Positions 1 through 7,230 of a DNA stretch of 10,651 nucleotides are shown here, one piece after another (within the stretch, counting starts at the first letter, position 1; every line of letters starts with the position of its first letter). Location: contig JAUXGP010000034.1 of the NCBI GenBank assembly GCA_030621995.1, positions 1-10,651 of the forward strand, written 5' to 3'. The position numbers and the translations under genes are program-made. This DNA is from Psychrilyobacter sp. (GTDB taxonomy: Bacteria > Fusobacteriota > Fusobacteriia > Fusobacteriales > Fusobacteriaceae). The notes under the pieces were generated by a model. It saw only the letters and a list, made by a program, of their open reading frames with translations, searched no databases and was not told where the DNA came from.

Positions 1-1596
1 CTGAAAAGTGGAGAGTTAGATTTTTTAAAAGAGGGGAAGGAGTTTTTAAGTCGAAAATTGTTTGCAGAAGCTATCGCTGCATTTGAAAAAGCAGGAGCTA
101 AAAAATATATAAAAAAAGCTGAAGATGAATTGGCAGCCAATGAGTTCTTCAATGAATACAATGAGGAAAAAACAATAGAATATATAGTAAATAATGATGA
201 TTCATTATCCCATTGTTTAGAAAAATATGTGGTGATAGACAGGATAGGTGACTATGCATTTAAAAAAAAATATTATGAGAAAGCAAAAAAATATTATGAA
301 AAAAGTGAAAATTATGAAAAACTCTCCCAATTATTTGAGATGAACGGTGAATTAGAAAAAAGTTTGGAATACGCCATGAAATCAGAGGTAAGTCCATTGA
401 TAGTGAGGGTAAAAAGGGAATTGGAAAGGAATAATACAGCCTTAGATATAGCCAATGAAGTAAGGGTTTTATCGGATAAAAAAATTAATTCTAAGAAATT
501 TTCCCTGGTTGAGTTTGAAAATTTAGATAAAAAATATATAATGGGGAAACAGCAAAAAAATATAGGTGATATTCTGGTAATATTAAACGGCAGATTTAAA
601 TCTAAGAGTAAGGATACAAAAAAACATAGTGTGAAATCTCCTACAAAATTACTGATTAAACTCTACCACATAAGTGGCGGGGAAAATGGTATCAGGTATT
701 TGGTGGAAAATTTTTCTAGTCAGTTAAATATAAAAATTATTGTATCTCTTTTAGATGATGGAAATATCATTGAAAAATATATCTCAAATAGTAAGAAAAA
801 ACCTAAATTAGACGAGCTGTTGTTACTGGCTTGTGAACATAGAAAAATAAAAAACACAAAAAAACTCCTGCAATTAGGAGGACACATAGAGGTGAAATCT
901 GAGGATGGTCTGACTCCATTGATGATAGCTATAAAAAATAAAGATTTAGAGATGGTAAAATTATTGGTAGAGAATGGTGCTGAATTAGGAGAAGTTTTAG
1001 ATGAAAAAAATAAGTTAAAAGTTACTCCGTTAATTTATTCTATTGCAGAAGATGAATTTGATATTTTTAAATATTTAATAGACAGTGGTGCAGATGTCCG
1101 GTTGCAAAATCCTATCTATCATGGGGTAGTTTATAGAAATAAACCTATGATTAAAGCCTTGTTAGAGAAAAATATAAAGTTAGATATAGAGATAAAAGGG
1201 GTGACACCGCTGATGTTAGCCACCCAATTAAAAGATTTAGAAATAATGAAGATGTTAATAGAGAGAGAGGCAACTCTAGATTACACCGTAGGAGAATCTA
1301 CACCTATGATGAAGATAATCCAAAACAATTATTTGGAAGGGATGAAATTATTTTTAGAAAAAGGATATAAATTAAAGAGGGAAGATCTTGAGAACTTATC
1401 CTTAAAAGGCAGTATTGAACTTTCTAAACTAGTTTTAATGGATAATTTAGGATATAATTATATTGAAAAAATAAAGCAAAATATATCCAGTATAAAAGAC
1501 AGCAGAGATATAGAAAAAAAGGTAGAGTCATTAAAAAAGACAGAGAAAAAATATGATTTTGAGGGATACAGGAAGATAGTGGAAGAGGAGGAATAA
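1..1596 (+). CDS. TPR-like and ankyrin-repeat protein (5' end outside window)
   Basis: The frame is open from the first base of the window (CTG AAA AGT...), so the gene starts upstream and 531 codons are visible. The TTG at 58 could be taken as a start, but the reading frame continues upstream in the same Lys/Glu-rich helical style, so I treat it as internal. The first ~110 residues look like TPR-type helical hairpins (FAEAIAAFEKAG, then YYEKAKKYYEKSENYEKL). A Lys-rich middle part follows. From about nucleotide 800 there are ankyrin repeats with the typical TPLMIAIKNKDLEMVKLL and GADVRL-type signatures: at least four, the later ones degenerate. No signal peptide can be judged because the N-terminus is missing. 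These domains mediate protein-protein contacts; no specific partner or function can be named. The stop is 3 nt before xseB, so the genes are probably co-transcribed. Confidence 0.85.
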   Translation: MKSGELDFLKEGKEFLSRKLFAEAIAAFEKAGAKKYIKKAEDELAANEFFNEYNEEKTIEYIVNNDDSLSHCLEKYVVIDRIGDYAFKKKYYEKAKKYYEKSENYEKLSQLFEMNGELEKSLEYAMKSEVSPLIVRVKRELERNNTALDIANEVRVLSDKKINSKKFSLVEFENLDKKYIMGKQQKNIGDILVILNGRFKSKSKDTKKHSVKSPTKLLIKLYHISGGENGIRYLVENFSSQLNIKIIVSLLDDGNIIEKYISNSKKKPKLDELLLLACEHRKIKNTKKLLQLGGHIEVKSEDGLTPLMIAIKNKDLEMVKLLVENGAELGEVLDEKNKLKVTPLIYSIAEDEFDIFKYLIDSGADVRLQNPIYHGVVYRNKPMIKALLEKNIKLDIEIKGVTPLMLATQLKDLEIMKMLIEREATLDYTVGESTPMMKIIQNNYLEGMKLFLEKGYKLKREDLENLSLKGSIELSKLVLMDNLGYNYIEKIKQNISSIKDSRDIEKKVESLKKTEKKYDFEGYRKIVEEEE

Positions 1597-1599
1597 AAG

Positions 1600-1815
1600 A
1601 TGGCGAGGGTAAATACTTTTGAAGAAAATATAAGTGAGATAGACGAGATAATATCAAAGTTAGAAGATGGAATGGATCTGGATGAATCTATGAAGGAATA
1701 TGAAAAAGCAATGAAATTATTGGCTAAATCCGGTGCCATATTGGAAAAAGCTGAGGGAAAGATAAAGAAAGTAATGGAAAAAAATGGTCAAATAATAATA
1801 GAAGATTTTGAGTAG
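1600..1815 (+). CDS. xseB: Exodeoxyribonuclease VII small subunit
   Basis: The 71-residue product has the normal size for XseB. It shows the family pattern TFEENISEIDEIISKLEDG, then the helix with LDESMKEYEKAM and a Lys/Glu-rich C-terminal helix (LEKAEGKIKKVME). XseB forms helical hairpins that assemble on the large subunit XseA; the holoenzyme degrades single-stranded DNA into oligonucleotides in the cytoplasm. A GAGGAGGA Shine-Dalgarno lies in the end of the preceding gene, 3 nt upstream of which the ankyrin gene stops. ispA starts 10 nt downstream. xseB next to ispA is a common bacterial arrangement (often xseA-xseB-ispA). xseA is not in the window; the gene in its usual place is the ankyrin protein. 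Confidence 0.93.
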   Translation: MARVNTFEENISEIDEIISKLEDGMDLDESMKEYEKAMKLLAKSGAILEKAEGKIKKVMEKNGQIIIEDFE

Positions 1816-1825
1816 GAGGGGAACG

Positions 1826-2698
1826 ATGAAGGAATACTTAAAGGAAAGAAGGATACTGGTAGATCTGGTTATTGAGGAGTACCTGAATGAACTGAAATAT
1901 CCAAAAGTCATAGCTGAGGGGATGAGATATTCAGTATTGAATGGCGGGAAGAGATTGAGACCCACCTTACTTTTGATGACATTGGATCTATTGGGAGTTC
2001 AGGAAAAAAATGGGCTGCCCATGAGTGCAGCTATAGAATTAATCCACTCCTACTCCCTGGTTCATGATGATCTGCCAGCCTTGGATAACGATGATTATCG
2101 ACGGGGGAAATTTTCAACTCATAAGAAATTTGGAGAGGCAGAAGCTATATTAATAGGTGATGCACTCTTAACCCATGCCTTTAATCTGATAACCAGAGAA
2201 GATATTGAACCATCTAAGGTAGTGGAATTGATTAAACTGACTTCTGACTATGCAGGGGTAAATGGGATGATCGGCGGACAGATGGTAGACATTGAATCCG
2301 AGGGGAAAGAGGTCAATCTTCCGACATTGCAATATATCCATACCCATAAAACAGGTAAATTGCTGATACTGCCGGTGGAATGTGCCTGTATAATTGCAGG
2401 GGCAGAGGCTGAAAAAAGGGAAGTTTTAAAAAAATATGCAGAATTAATTGGGTTAGCCTTCCAGATAAAGGATGATATTTTGGATATCGAGGGAACTTTT
2501 GAGGAAATAGGAAAACCGGTGGGAAGCGACAGAGAACTCTTAAAATCTACCTATCCGTCGATTTTTGGGATGGAAAAAACCAAGGAAATCTTGGCTGAAA
2601 AAGTAGAAGAAGCTAAGAAAATAATGTTTGATGCCTTTGGAGATGAGGCCAAGTGGCATATGGAACTGGCTGATTATATAGGGAATAGGAGAAAATAG
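1826..2698 (+). CDS. ispA: Polyprenyl diphosphate synthase, probably farnesyl diphosphate synthase
   Basis: The 290-residue product condenses isopentenyl diphosphate with allylic diphosphates, supplying precursors for undecaprenyl carrier lipid and quinones. The trans-prenyltransferase motifs are all present: GGKRLRP at residues 40-46, the first Asp-rich motif DDLPALDNDD at 81-90 followed by RRG, GQMVDIE in the middle, and the second Asp-rich motif DDILD at 216-220 with the following KPVGSD. Tyr and Ser at positions -5 and -4 before the first Asp-rich motif (YSLVHDD) match E. coli IspA, which favours a C15 product; chain length remains an inference. I chose the ATG at 1826 because AGGAGGGG lies about 5 nt before it and it is 10 nt after the xseB stop. 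A TTG at 1808 would overlap xseB and place the SD inside the gene. A terminator hairpin begins at the stop codon. Confidence 0.93.
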   Translation: MKEYLKERRILVDLVIEEYLNELKYPKVIAEGMRYSVLNGGKRLRPTLLLMTLDLLGVQEKNGLPMSAAIELIHSYSLVHDDLPALDNDDYRRGKFSTHKKFGEAEAILIGDALLTHAFNLITREDIEPSKVVELIKLTSDYAGVNGMIGGQMVDIESEGKEVNLPTLQYIHTHKTGKLLILPVECACIIAGAEAEKREVLKKYAELIGLAFQIKDDILDIEGTFEEIGKPVGSDRELLKSTYPSIFGMEKTKEILAEKVEEAKKIMFDAFGDEAKWHMELADYIGNRRK

Positions 2699-2735
2699 AA
2701 CCAGGGATCACGATTTGTGATCCCTGGTTTTTTTT
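2699..2735 (+). terminator. Intrinsic terminator after ispA
   Basis: A perfect 13-bp stem (AACCAGGGATCAC at 2699-2711 with GTGATCCCTGGTT at 2717-2729) closes a 5-nt loop and runs into eight consecutive T. It starts directly after the ispA stop codon, so it separates the housekeeping cluster from the prd operon. Confidence 0.95.
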
Positions 2736-2792
2736 AGAAAAAAATTATATGTGAAAACTATATCTAAAATATCGATAATTAAAATGTTTTAA

Positions 2793-2803
2793 TCTGTTAC
2801 AGA
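2793..2803. promoter_or_regulatory. Short palindrome upstream of the prd promoter, possible regulator site
   Basis: TCTGT-T-ACAGA is an 11-nt perfect inverted repeat about 70 bp upstream of the proposed -35 box. Its position would suit an activator site, but the element is short and found once, so this is only a candidate. Confidence 0.2.
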
Positions 2804-2870
2804 ACACTTACCGTGATTATTGGACTCAGGAAGAGGTGGGATTTTTTTTCATAATATTCCAACGAATTTC

Positions 2871-2900
2871 TTGACTTAATATAAAAAATATGTGAATATA
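2871..2900 (+). promoter_or_regulatory. Probable sigma-70-type promoter of the prd operon
   Basis: TTGACT at 2871-2876 (5 of 6 to the -35 consensus) is followed after 17-18 nt by GAATAT/AATATA at 2894-2900. A TG precedes this weak -10 with one base between, as in extended -10 promoters. The predicted transcript would start near 2907 and carry a leader of about 70 nt before prdC. It lies downstream of the ispA terminator and is the best -35/-10 pair in the intergenic region. There is no sigma-54 -24/-12 element here. Confidence 0.5.
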
Positions 2901-2919
2901 TAGTTGTGTAAAGATTCAC
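2892..2919. repeat. Inverted repeat GTGAAT/ATTCAC over the prd promoter -10 and start region
   Basis: GTGAAT at 2892-2897 and ATTCAC at 2914-2919 are separated by 16 nt, so their centres lie about two helical turns apart. One arm overlaps the proposed -10 and the other the predicted start of transcription. A related ATATGTGAA half-site occurs at 2747-2755. The placement fits an operator, but no regulator can be named. Confidence 0.25.
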
Positions 2920-2979
2920 TTAGATGAAAAAACAGAAGTATAAATGTAGAATATTTAAATTTAAGGGGGTGAAAATTTA

Positions 2980-4275
2980 ATGAGTATGAAAAAATTCAAG
3001 TTTGTTCTGAAAATGGCTGTAGGGGCTCCATCTAAATCAATCGTAAAGGTAGATGAGGAGGTGAAGAGGGGACAGTGTATAGCTGAGCCAATTTCATTGG
3101 GGTGTAAAATACATTCAAGTATAGACGGTGTAGTGAAAAAAATAACCGATACTTATATAGAGATTCAAGAGACCGAAGGAAATTTAAAAGATTATTTAAA
3201 AATAAAAGAATGTGAAAATATTTCTGAATATGCATTTGAAGCAGGAATAGTAGGATCAGGAGGGGCAGGGTTCCCTAGTCACATTAAATTATCTACAAAA
3301 CTAAATGGAGGTTATGTATTAGCCAATGCAGCTGAGTGTGAACCTGTATTATCTCATAATGTAGAGTTAATGGAAAAAAATCCAGAAATTCTAGTAAAAG
3401 GTGTTAAATATGCCATGGAATCTACTGGGTCTGATAAGGGTTATATTGCTATGAAACCTAAGTATCTTAAAGCTGCCATGGCTATTGGTAAAGTTTTGAA
3501 AAACTATGAAAATATAGAAATAAAATGGTTGCCGAATATGTATCCTGCTGGAGATGAAAGAGTAATTGTTAGAGAAGTTTTAGGAATAGAATTACAACCG
3601 GGAGAATTACCATCTAAAGCAAATGCTGTAGTATTTAATGTAGAAACTTTAAAGAACTTAGTATTGGCTGTAGAAGATAGAAAGCCTGTCATCGACAAGG
3701 ATATTACAGTAGGCGGAAGAGTAGTGAACGCTGAAAAAGGTAAAGTGTTCTTAGATGTTCCAATTGGAGCTACTGTAAAAGAATATATAGAAAAAAGTGG
3801 TGGATATATACATCCTTACGGCGAGATAGTTGCTGGAGGTCCATTCACTGGAAGTGCTATAACTGAAGATGCATCAATAACTAAAACTACAGGTGGAATA
3901 TTAGTGGCAATGCCGTATCCAAAAGATACGAGAAAAGTCGGAATAATCGCTTGTGAATGTGGAGCTACTGAAGGAAGATTAACTGAAATAGCTCACGGTA
4001 TGGGTGGAGAAGTAGTAGCAGAAACCAGATGTAAGAGAATGGTAGAAGTTAATGGTAGATATAGATGCGATAAGCCGGGAATTTGTCCAGGACAAGCAGA
4101 AAAAGTATTATTCTTGAAAAGACAGGGTGCCGAAATCATCATCACAGGAACTTGCGAAGACTGAACGAATACAGTAATGACTGTAGCTCCTAGGTTGGGA
4201 GTACCTGTATACCATAGTACCGATCACATATTACGTGGTGCAAGACACAAAATTTATAGAAGTAAGAAAAACTAA
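2980..4275 (+). CDS. prdC: Proline reductase-associated electron-transfer selenoprotein PrdC (RnfC-like)
   Basis: The 431-residue product has a selenocysteine at 395, read from TGA at 4162-4164. Without recoding, the frame would end there and lose a conserved tail (TNTVMTVAPRLGVPVYHS...). The N-terminal ~70 residues resemble the RnfC barrel-sandwich domain (KMAVGAPSK, IHSSIDGVVKKI). GIVGSGGAGFPSHIKL and the following NAAECEP match the Nqo1/RnfC-type flavin/NADH region, and an SLBB-like stretch follows near residues 235-275. The C-terminal part is Cys-rich (CECGATEG, RCDKPGICPGQ) and ends in a CEDU redox motif, Cys392-x-x-Sec395. PrdC is thought to carry electrons from NADH or the Rnf complex to proline reductase. 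It is the first operon gene. An AAGGGGGTG Shine-Dalgarno is 8-9 nt before the ATG at 2980; a second ATG at 2986 is possible but less well spaced. Confidence 0.92.
4162..4164 (+). other. Selenocysteine UGA codon in prdC
   Basis: The TGA is in frame, and 36 sense codons follow it before a TAA at 4273-4275. The residues on both sides fit PrdC, a known selenoprotein, and place Sec in a CxxU motif. Decoding requires SelA, SelB, SelD and tRNA-Sec encoded elsewhere. Confidence 0.92.
4183..4204 (+). promoter_or_regulatory. Candidate bacterial SECIS hairpin of prdC
   Basis: CTCC (4187-4190) pairs with GGAG (4198-4201), and GTA (4183-4185) pairs with TAC (4202-4204), with an unpaired G at 4186. The 7-nt loop TAGGTTG contains GGU, as in the E. 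coli fdhF SECIS loop, and begins 26 nt after the UGA, within the usual range for SelB-binding elements. A second hairpin, TACAGT-aatg-ACTGTA at 4170-4185, partly competes with it. The fold was judged by eye. Confidence 0.55.
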
Positions 4276-4344
4276 ATATATATATATTATAGAGAGGGTT
4301 AGCTTTTATGTTAATTCGATCTTAAAGAAAATCAGGAGGGAAAA

Positions 4345-6231
4345 ATGTCAATCACTATAGAAACTGCAAAAGAGCATGCAATGGATCACGCTGTAAGTTG
4401 TTGTAGATTTGAGGCTGGAACAATAATCGAGCCTTCAAATTTAGAGGACCCAGCAATATTCTTTGACTTAGAAGAGTCAGGGCTATTAAAGTTTGATGAA
4501 AACACATTAACAATTGGTGAGGTTTTAGGAGCAAAATTAATTAAAACTGCAGAAGCATTAACACCATTAACAGCTGATATGTTAGAGGGACTTAATGTAC
4601 AAACTGAAGAGGTAAAAGAAGAAATTAAGGAAGAAATAGTAGGAACACCAACAGCAACTACTGAAACTGCAGCACCTGCTTCAATGACAACATCATTAAA
4701 TGGTGGAATGTTAAAAATTCACATAGGTGAAGGAAAAGACATCAACTTAGAAATTCCTATGTTCGCAGCTCAAGGATCAGTAGCGGCGGCAGCACCAACA
4801 GCTAAAATTGTAGAAGTTCAAGAAACTGCTACAACTACTGAAACAGAAATAAAAGAATTACCTGCAAAGAAGTTAAGAACTTTAACTAAAAAGCATTTTA
4901 AAATAGAAAACGTTGTATTCGGAGATGAAACTAAAATTGAAGGGACAACTCTTACATTAAGAAAAGATATAGCTCCAGAAGCTGTAGAATCTCAAGTGTT
5001 AGTAACAGCTATGACTGTAGAAATCATCACTCCAGCTGAGTATGATACTTACAGTGAAACAATCATGGATGTACAGCCGATTGCTACTAAAGAAGAAGAT
5101 AACTTCTTAGGGACGGGGAACACAAGAGTAATCGACGGTGTTATCATGATGGTAACAGGTGTAGACGAAGATGGAGTACAAATAGGAGAATTCGGATCAT
5201 CTGAAGGAATCTTATCTGAAAACATCATGTGGGACAGACCTGGAGCACCTGATAAAGGGGATATCTTCATCAAAACTACAGTTACAATCAAAGCTGGAAC
5301 AAACATGGAAAGACCTGGGCCATTAGCAGCTCATACAGCAAGTGACTACATAACTCAAGAGATCAGAAATGTATTAAAGAAAATGGACGAAAGTTTAGTA
5401 GTAGAAACTGAAGAATTAGTTCAATTCAGAAGACCTGGAAAGAAAAAAGTAGTAGTAATAAAAGAAATCATGGGACAAGGTGCAATGCATGACAACATCA
5501 TCTTACCTACTGAACCAGCAGGAATCATGGGTGGAAAACCTAATGTTGATTTAGGAAATTTACCTATCGTATTGTCTCCACTTGAAGTATTAGATGGAGG
5601 AGTTCATGCATTAACTTGTATCGGACCTGCATCAAAAGAGTGTACTAGACATTACTATAGAGAGCCATTAGTAATCGAAGCAATGAACGACCCTGAAGTA
5701 GACTTATGTGCAGTTATCTTCATAGGAAGCCCGCAGGTAAACTCTGAAAAATTCTATGTATCTGAAAGATTAGGTATGACAGTAGAAGCATTAGATGTAG
5801 ACGGTGCTATCGTTACAACTGAAGGATTTGGAAATAATCATATCGACTTCGCAAGTCATATTGAGCAAATCGGAATGAGAGGAATAAAGGTAGTGGGAAT
5901 GTCATTCTCTGCAGTTCAAGGTGCATTAGTTGTTGGAAATAAATACATGGAACTTATGGTAGACAACAACAAATCAGAAGAGGGAATCGAAAATGAAGTT
6001 CTTGGTTGTAATACTTTATGTAAAGAAGATGCTGTTAGAGCACTTGGAATGTTAAAGTCAGCTATGGGTGGTTCAGAAGTTAAAGGACCGGAAAGAAAAT
6101 GGAATCCTAACGTTAAAGAAGCAAACTTAGAAGCTGTAGAAACTCACATGGGAGCAAACATAGACAGAGTTTTAAACGAGACTTCTATTCCTATGAGTGA
6201 AAAAAGAGAATCAAAATTAAAAACAAAGTAG
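4345..6231 (+). CDS. prdA: D-proline reductase proprotein PrdA (pyruvoyl enzyme)
   Basis: The 628-residue proprotein of D-proline reductase opens D-proline to 5-aminovalerate together with PrdB. The N-terminal ~85 residues form a PrdA-specific domain (MSITIETAKEHAMDHAVSCC). Two Ala/Thr/Glu-rich linkers (about 90-125 and 145-175) flank a short segment. From about 175 the catalytic region shared with PrdD/PrdE begins (KHFKIENVVFG, VTGVDEDGVQ, EFGSSEGILSE, GQGAMHDN). The cleavage motif is HALTCIGPASKE. In C. sticklandii PrdA is cut before the equivalent Cys, which becomes the pyruvoyl group; here this is Cys425, giving a 424-residue and a 204-residue chain, consistent with the known ~45 and ~23 kDa subunits. 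After about residue 572 there is a ~55-residue tail absent from PrdE. AGGAGGG lies just upstream of the ATG. The 69-nt gap after prdC is AT-rich with no clear terminator. Confidence 0.95.
   Translation: MSITIETAKEHAMDHAVSCCRFEAGTIIEPSNLEDPAIFFDLEESGLLKFDENTLTIGEVLGAKLIKTAEALTPLTADMLEGLNVQTEEVKEEIKEEIVGTPTATTETAAPASMTTSLNGGMLKIHIGEGKDINLEIPMFAAQGSVAAAAPTAKIVEVQETATTTETEIKELPAKKLRTLTKKHFKIENVVFGDETKIEGTTLTLRKDIAPEAVESQVLVTAMTVEIITPAEYDTYSETIMDVQPIATKEEDNFLGTGNTRVIDGVIMMVTGVDEDGVQIGEFGSSEGILSENIMWDRPGAPDKGDIFIKTTVTIKAGTNMERPGPLAAHTASDYITQEIRNVLKKMDESLVVETEELVQFRRPGKKKVVVIKEIMGQGAMHDNIILPTEPAGIMGGKPNVDLGNLPIVLSPLEVLDGGVHALTCIGPASKECTRHYYREPLVIEAMNDPEVDLCAVIFIGSPQVNSEKFYVSERLGMTVEALDVDGAIVTTEGFGNNHIDFASHIEQIGMRGIKVVGMSFSAVQGALVVGNKYMELMVDNNKSEEGIENEVLGCNTLCKEDAVRALGMLKSAMGGSEVKGPERKWNPNVKEANLEAVETHMGANIDRVLNETSIPMSEKRESKLKTK
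5614..5619 (+). other. PrdA self-cleavage and pyruvoyl-forming site (Thr424-Cys425)
   Basis: The codons ACT TGT encode the Thr-Cys bond in ALTCIGP. By homology with C. sticklandii PrdA, serinolysis-like cleavage here turns Cys425 into the N-terminal pyruvoyl group of the small chain. The same position in PrdD/PrdE is a gene boundary. Confidence 0.85.
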
Positions 6232-6240
6232 GTTGATGAT

Positions 6241-6489
6241 ATGAAATATGGAGATAGATTAGTAAAGATGCAAGGAATCATAGTACACATTTCAGACGGA
6301 GCTGTAGCTATGGATTTAAAAGGAAGATTAGGACATCTAAGTGTTCCTATGAGAATGTTAATTACTGACTACGACCTAAAGGTAGGTCAGGAAGTAGAAT
6401 TTAACATGAGTTTTCCAGAAGTAATGTCTGGAGAAGTAAATGAAAAATATGTAAGTAATATAGAAAAAAATAAAAGAGGAGGAAAATAG
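6241..6489 (+). CDS. Small prd-operon protein of unknown function, possible S1/OB-like fold
   Basis: The 82-residue product lies between prdA and prdB, 9 nt after prdA and 1 nt before prdB. A small gene in this position is also found in clostridial prd operons; I recall its family being named after C. botulinum CBO2463/CBO2479 but cannot verify this. The pattern GIIVHISDGAVAMDLKGRLGHLSVP, with MLITDYDLKVGQEVEFNMS after it, has alternating beta strands and the HLS...L..G..V spacing typical of S1-like OB barrels, so a small beta-barrel is plausible. There are no cysteines, which argues against a direct redox role. The Shine-Dalgarno before its ATG is weak (AGG in AGTAGGTTGATG), suggesting coupling to prdA translation, while the strong AGAGGAGG at its own 3' end serves prdB. 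Confidence 0.85.
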   Translation: MKYGDRLVKMQGIIVHISDGAVAMDLKGRLGHLSVPMRMLITDYDLKVGQEVEFNMSFPEVMSGEVNEKYVSNIEKNKRGGK

Positions 6490-6490
6490 A

Positions 6491-7207
6491 ATGGCAATAA
6501 AAGGTATGCAATCGGAAATATTTGTACCGATTACTCCTAAGTCAGTTTGGACACCGGTAACTAAGCCTTTAAACGAAATGAAAATCGGTTTAGCTACTGC
6601 AGCAGGGGTACACTTAAAGTCACAAGAAAGATTTAACTTCGCAGGAGATTTCACATATAGATTTATCCCAGGAGATGCACCTACATCAGAAATGATGGTA
6701 TCTCATGGTGGGTATGATAACGGTGACGTAAACAAAGACGTTAACTGTATGTTCCCAGTAGATCCATTAAATGAATTAGCTAAAGAGGGATTCATCAAAG
6801 AAATATCAGGAATCCATGCTGGATTCATGGGTGGAGGTGGAAACCAAGAGAAGTTTAAAAACGAAACTGGTCCTGCCATCGCAGCAAAATTTAAAGAAGA
6901 CGGCGTAGACGCAGTAGTATTAACAGCCGGCTGAGGGACTTGTCACCGTTCTGCTGTATTAGTACAGAGAGCGATTGAGGAATCGGGGATTCCTACAATA
7001 ATCATCGCAGCATTACCACCAGTAGTAAGACAATCTGGAACACCAAGAGCGGTAGCACCAAACGTACCAATGGGAGCTAATGCAGGTGAACCTAATAACC
7101 CTAAGATGCAAAAAGAGTTATTAGTGGCAACATTAGAAAAATTAGTGGAAATTCAAACACCTGGTAAGATAGTAACATTACCATTTGAATATATCGCAAA
7201 GGTATAA
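6491..7207 (+). CDS. prdB: D-proline reductase selenoprotein subunit PrdB
   Basis: The 238-residue product includes selenocysteine at 148, read from TGA at 6932-6934, in the motif VVLTAG-U-GTCHR. Sec148 and Cys151 form a UxxC pair. In the family mechanism the selenolate attacks C-alpha of D-proline, which is activated by the PrdA pyruvoyl group. The frame continues for 90 sense codons after the TGA (RAIEESGIPTIIIAALPPVV, then PNVPMGANAGEPNNP) to TAA at 7205-7207, matching the usual PrdB/GrdB-like C-terminal half. A conventional ORF call would stop at 147 residues. AGAGGAGG inside the end of the preceding gene gives a good ribosome binding site for the ATG at 6491. Confidence 0.95.
6932..6934 (+). 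other. Selenocysteine UGA codon in prdB
   Basis: The in-frame TGA lies at the exact active-site position of PrdB, followed by GGG ACT TGT (Gly-Thr-Cys), and the frame stays open for 90 more codons. This is the catalytic selenocysteine of D-proline reductase. Confidence 0.95.
6954..6967 (+). promoter_or_regulatory. Candidate SECIS hairpin core of prdB
   Basis: CTGTA (6954-6958) and TACAG (6963-6967) form a 5-bp stem with a TTAG loop. The loop starts 24 nt after the UGA, close to the 26 nt seen for the prdC candidate. The stem is short and the loop lacks a clear GGU, so the true element may be larger. Confidence 0.4.
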
Positions 7208-7230
7208 TTTGAATTTTTAGGAGATTATAT

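Noticed and set aside
1424..1739. Minus-strand ORFs over the ankyrin gene end and xseB
   Set aside because: They are antisense shadows of Lys/Glu-rich coding DNA, rich in Ser/Phe/Leu, with no start context.
1808..1825. TTG start at 1808 for ispA
   Set aside because: It overlaps xseB, has no SD before it and would bury the AGGAGGGG site inside the gene. ATG 1826 is well placed.
2808..2849. Possible second terminator or attenuator: CTTACC paired with GGTGGG, then a run of eight T
   Set aside because: The pairing relies on two G-T wobbles with a 22-nt loop and lies upstream of the proposed promoter. Too weak to call.
4170..4185. TACAGT-aatg-ACTGTA hairpin as the prdC SECIS
   Set aside because: The loop is only 11 nt after the UGA and has no GGU, so the downstream hairpin at 4183-4204 fits SECIS spacing and loop sequence better. 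Kept as a competing structure.
4276..4344. Internal promoter between prdC and prdA (TATATTATAG-like sequence)
   Set aside because: No matching -35 box, and AT-rich spacers give such -10 look-alikes by chance.
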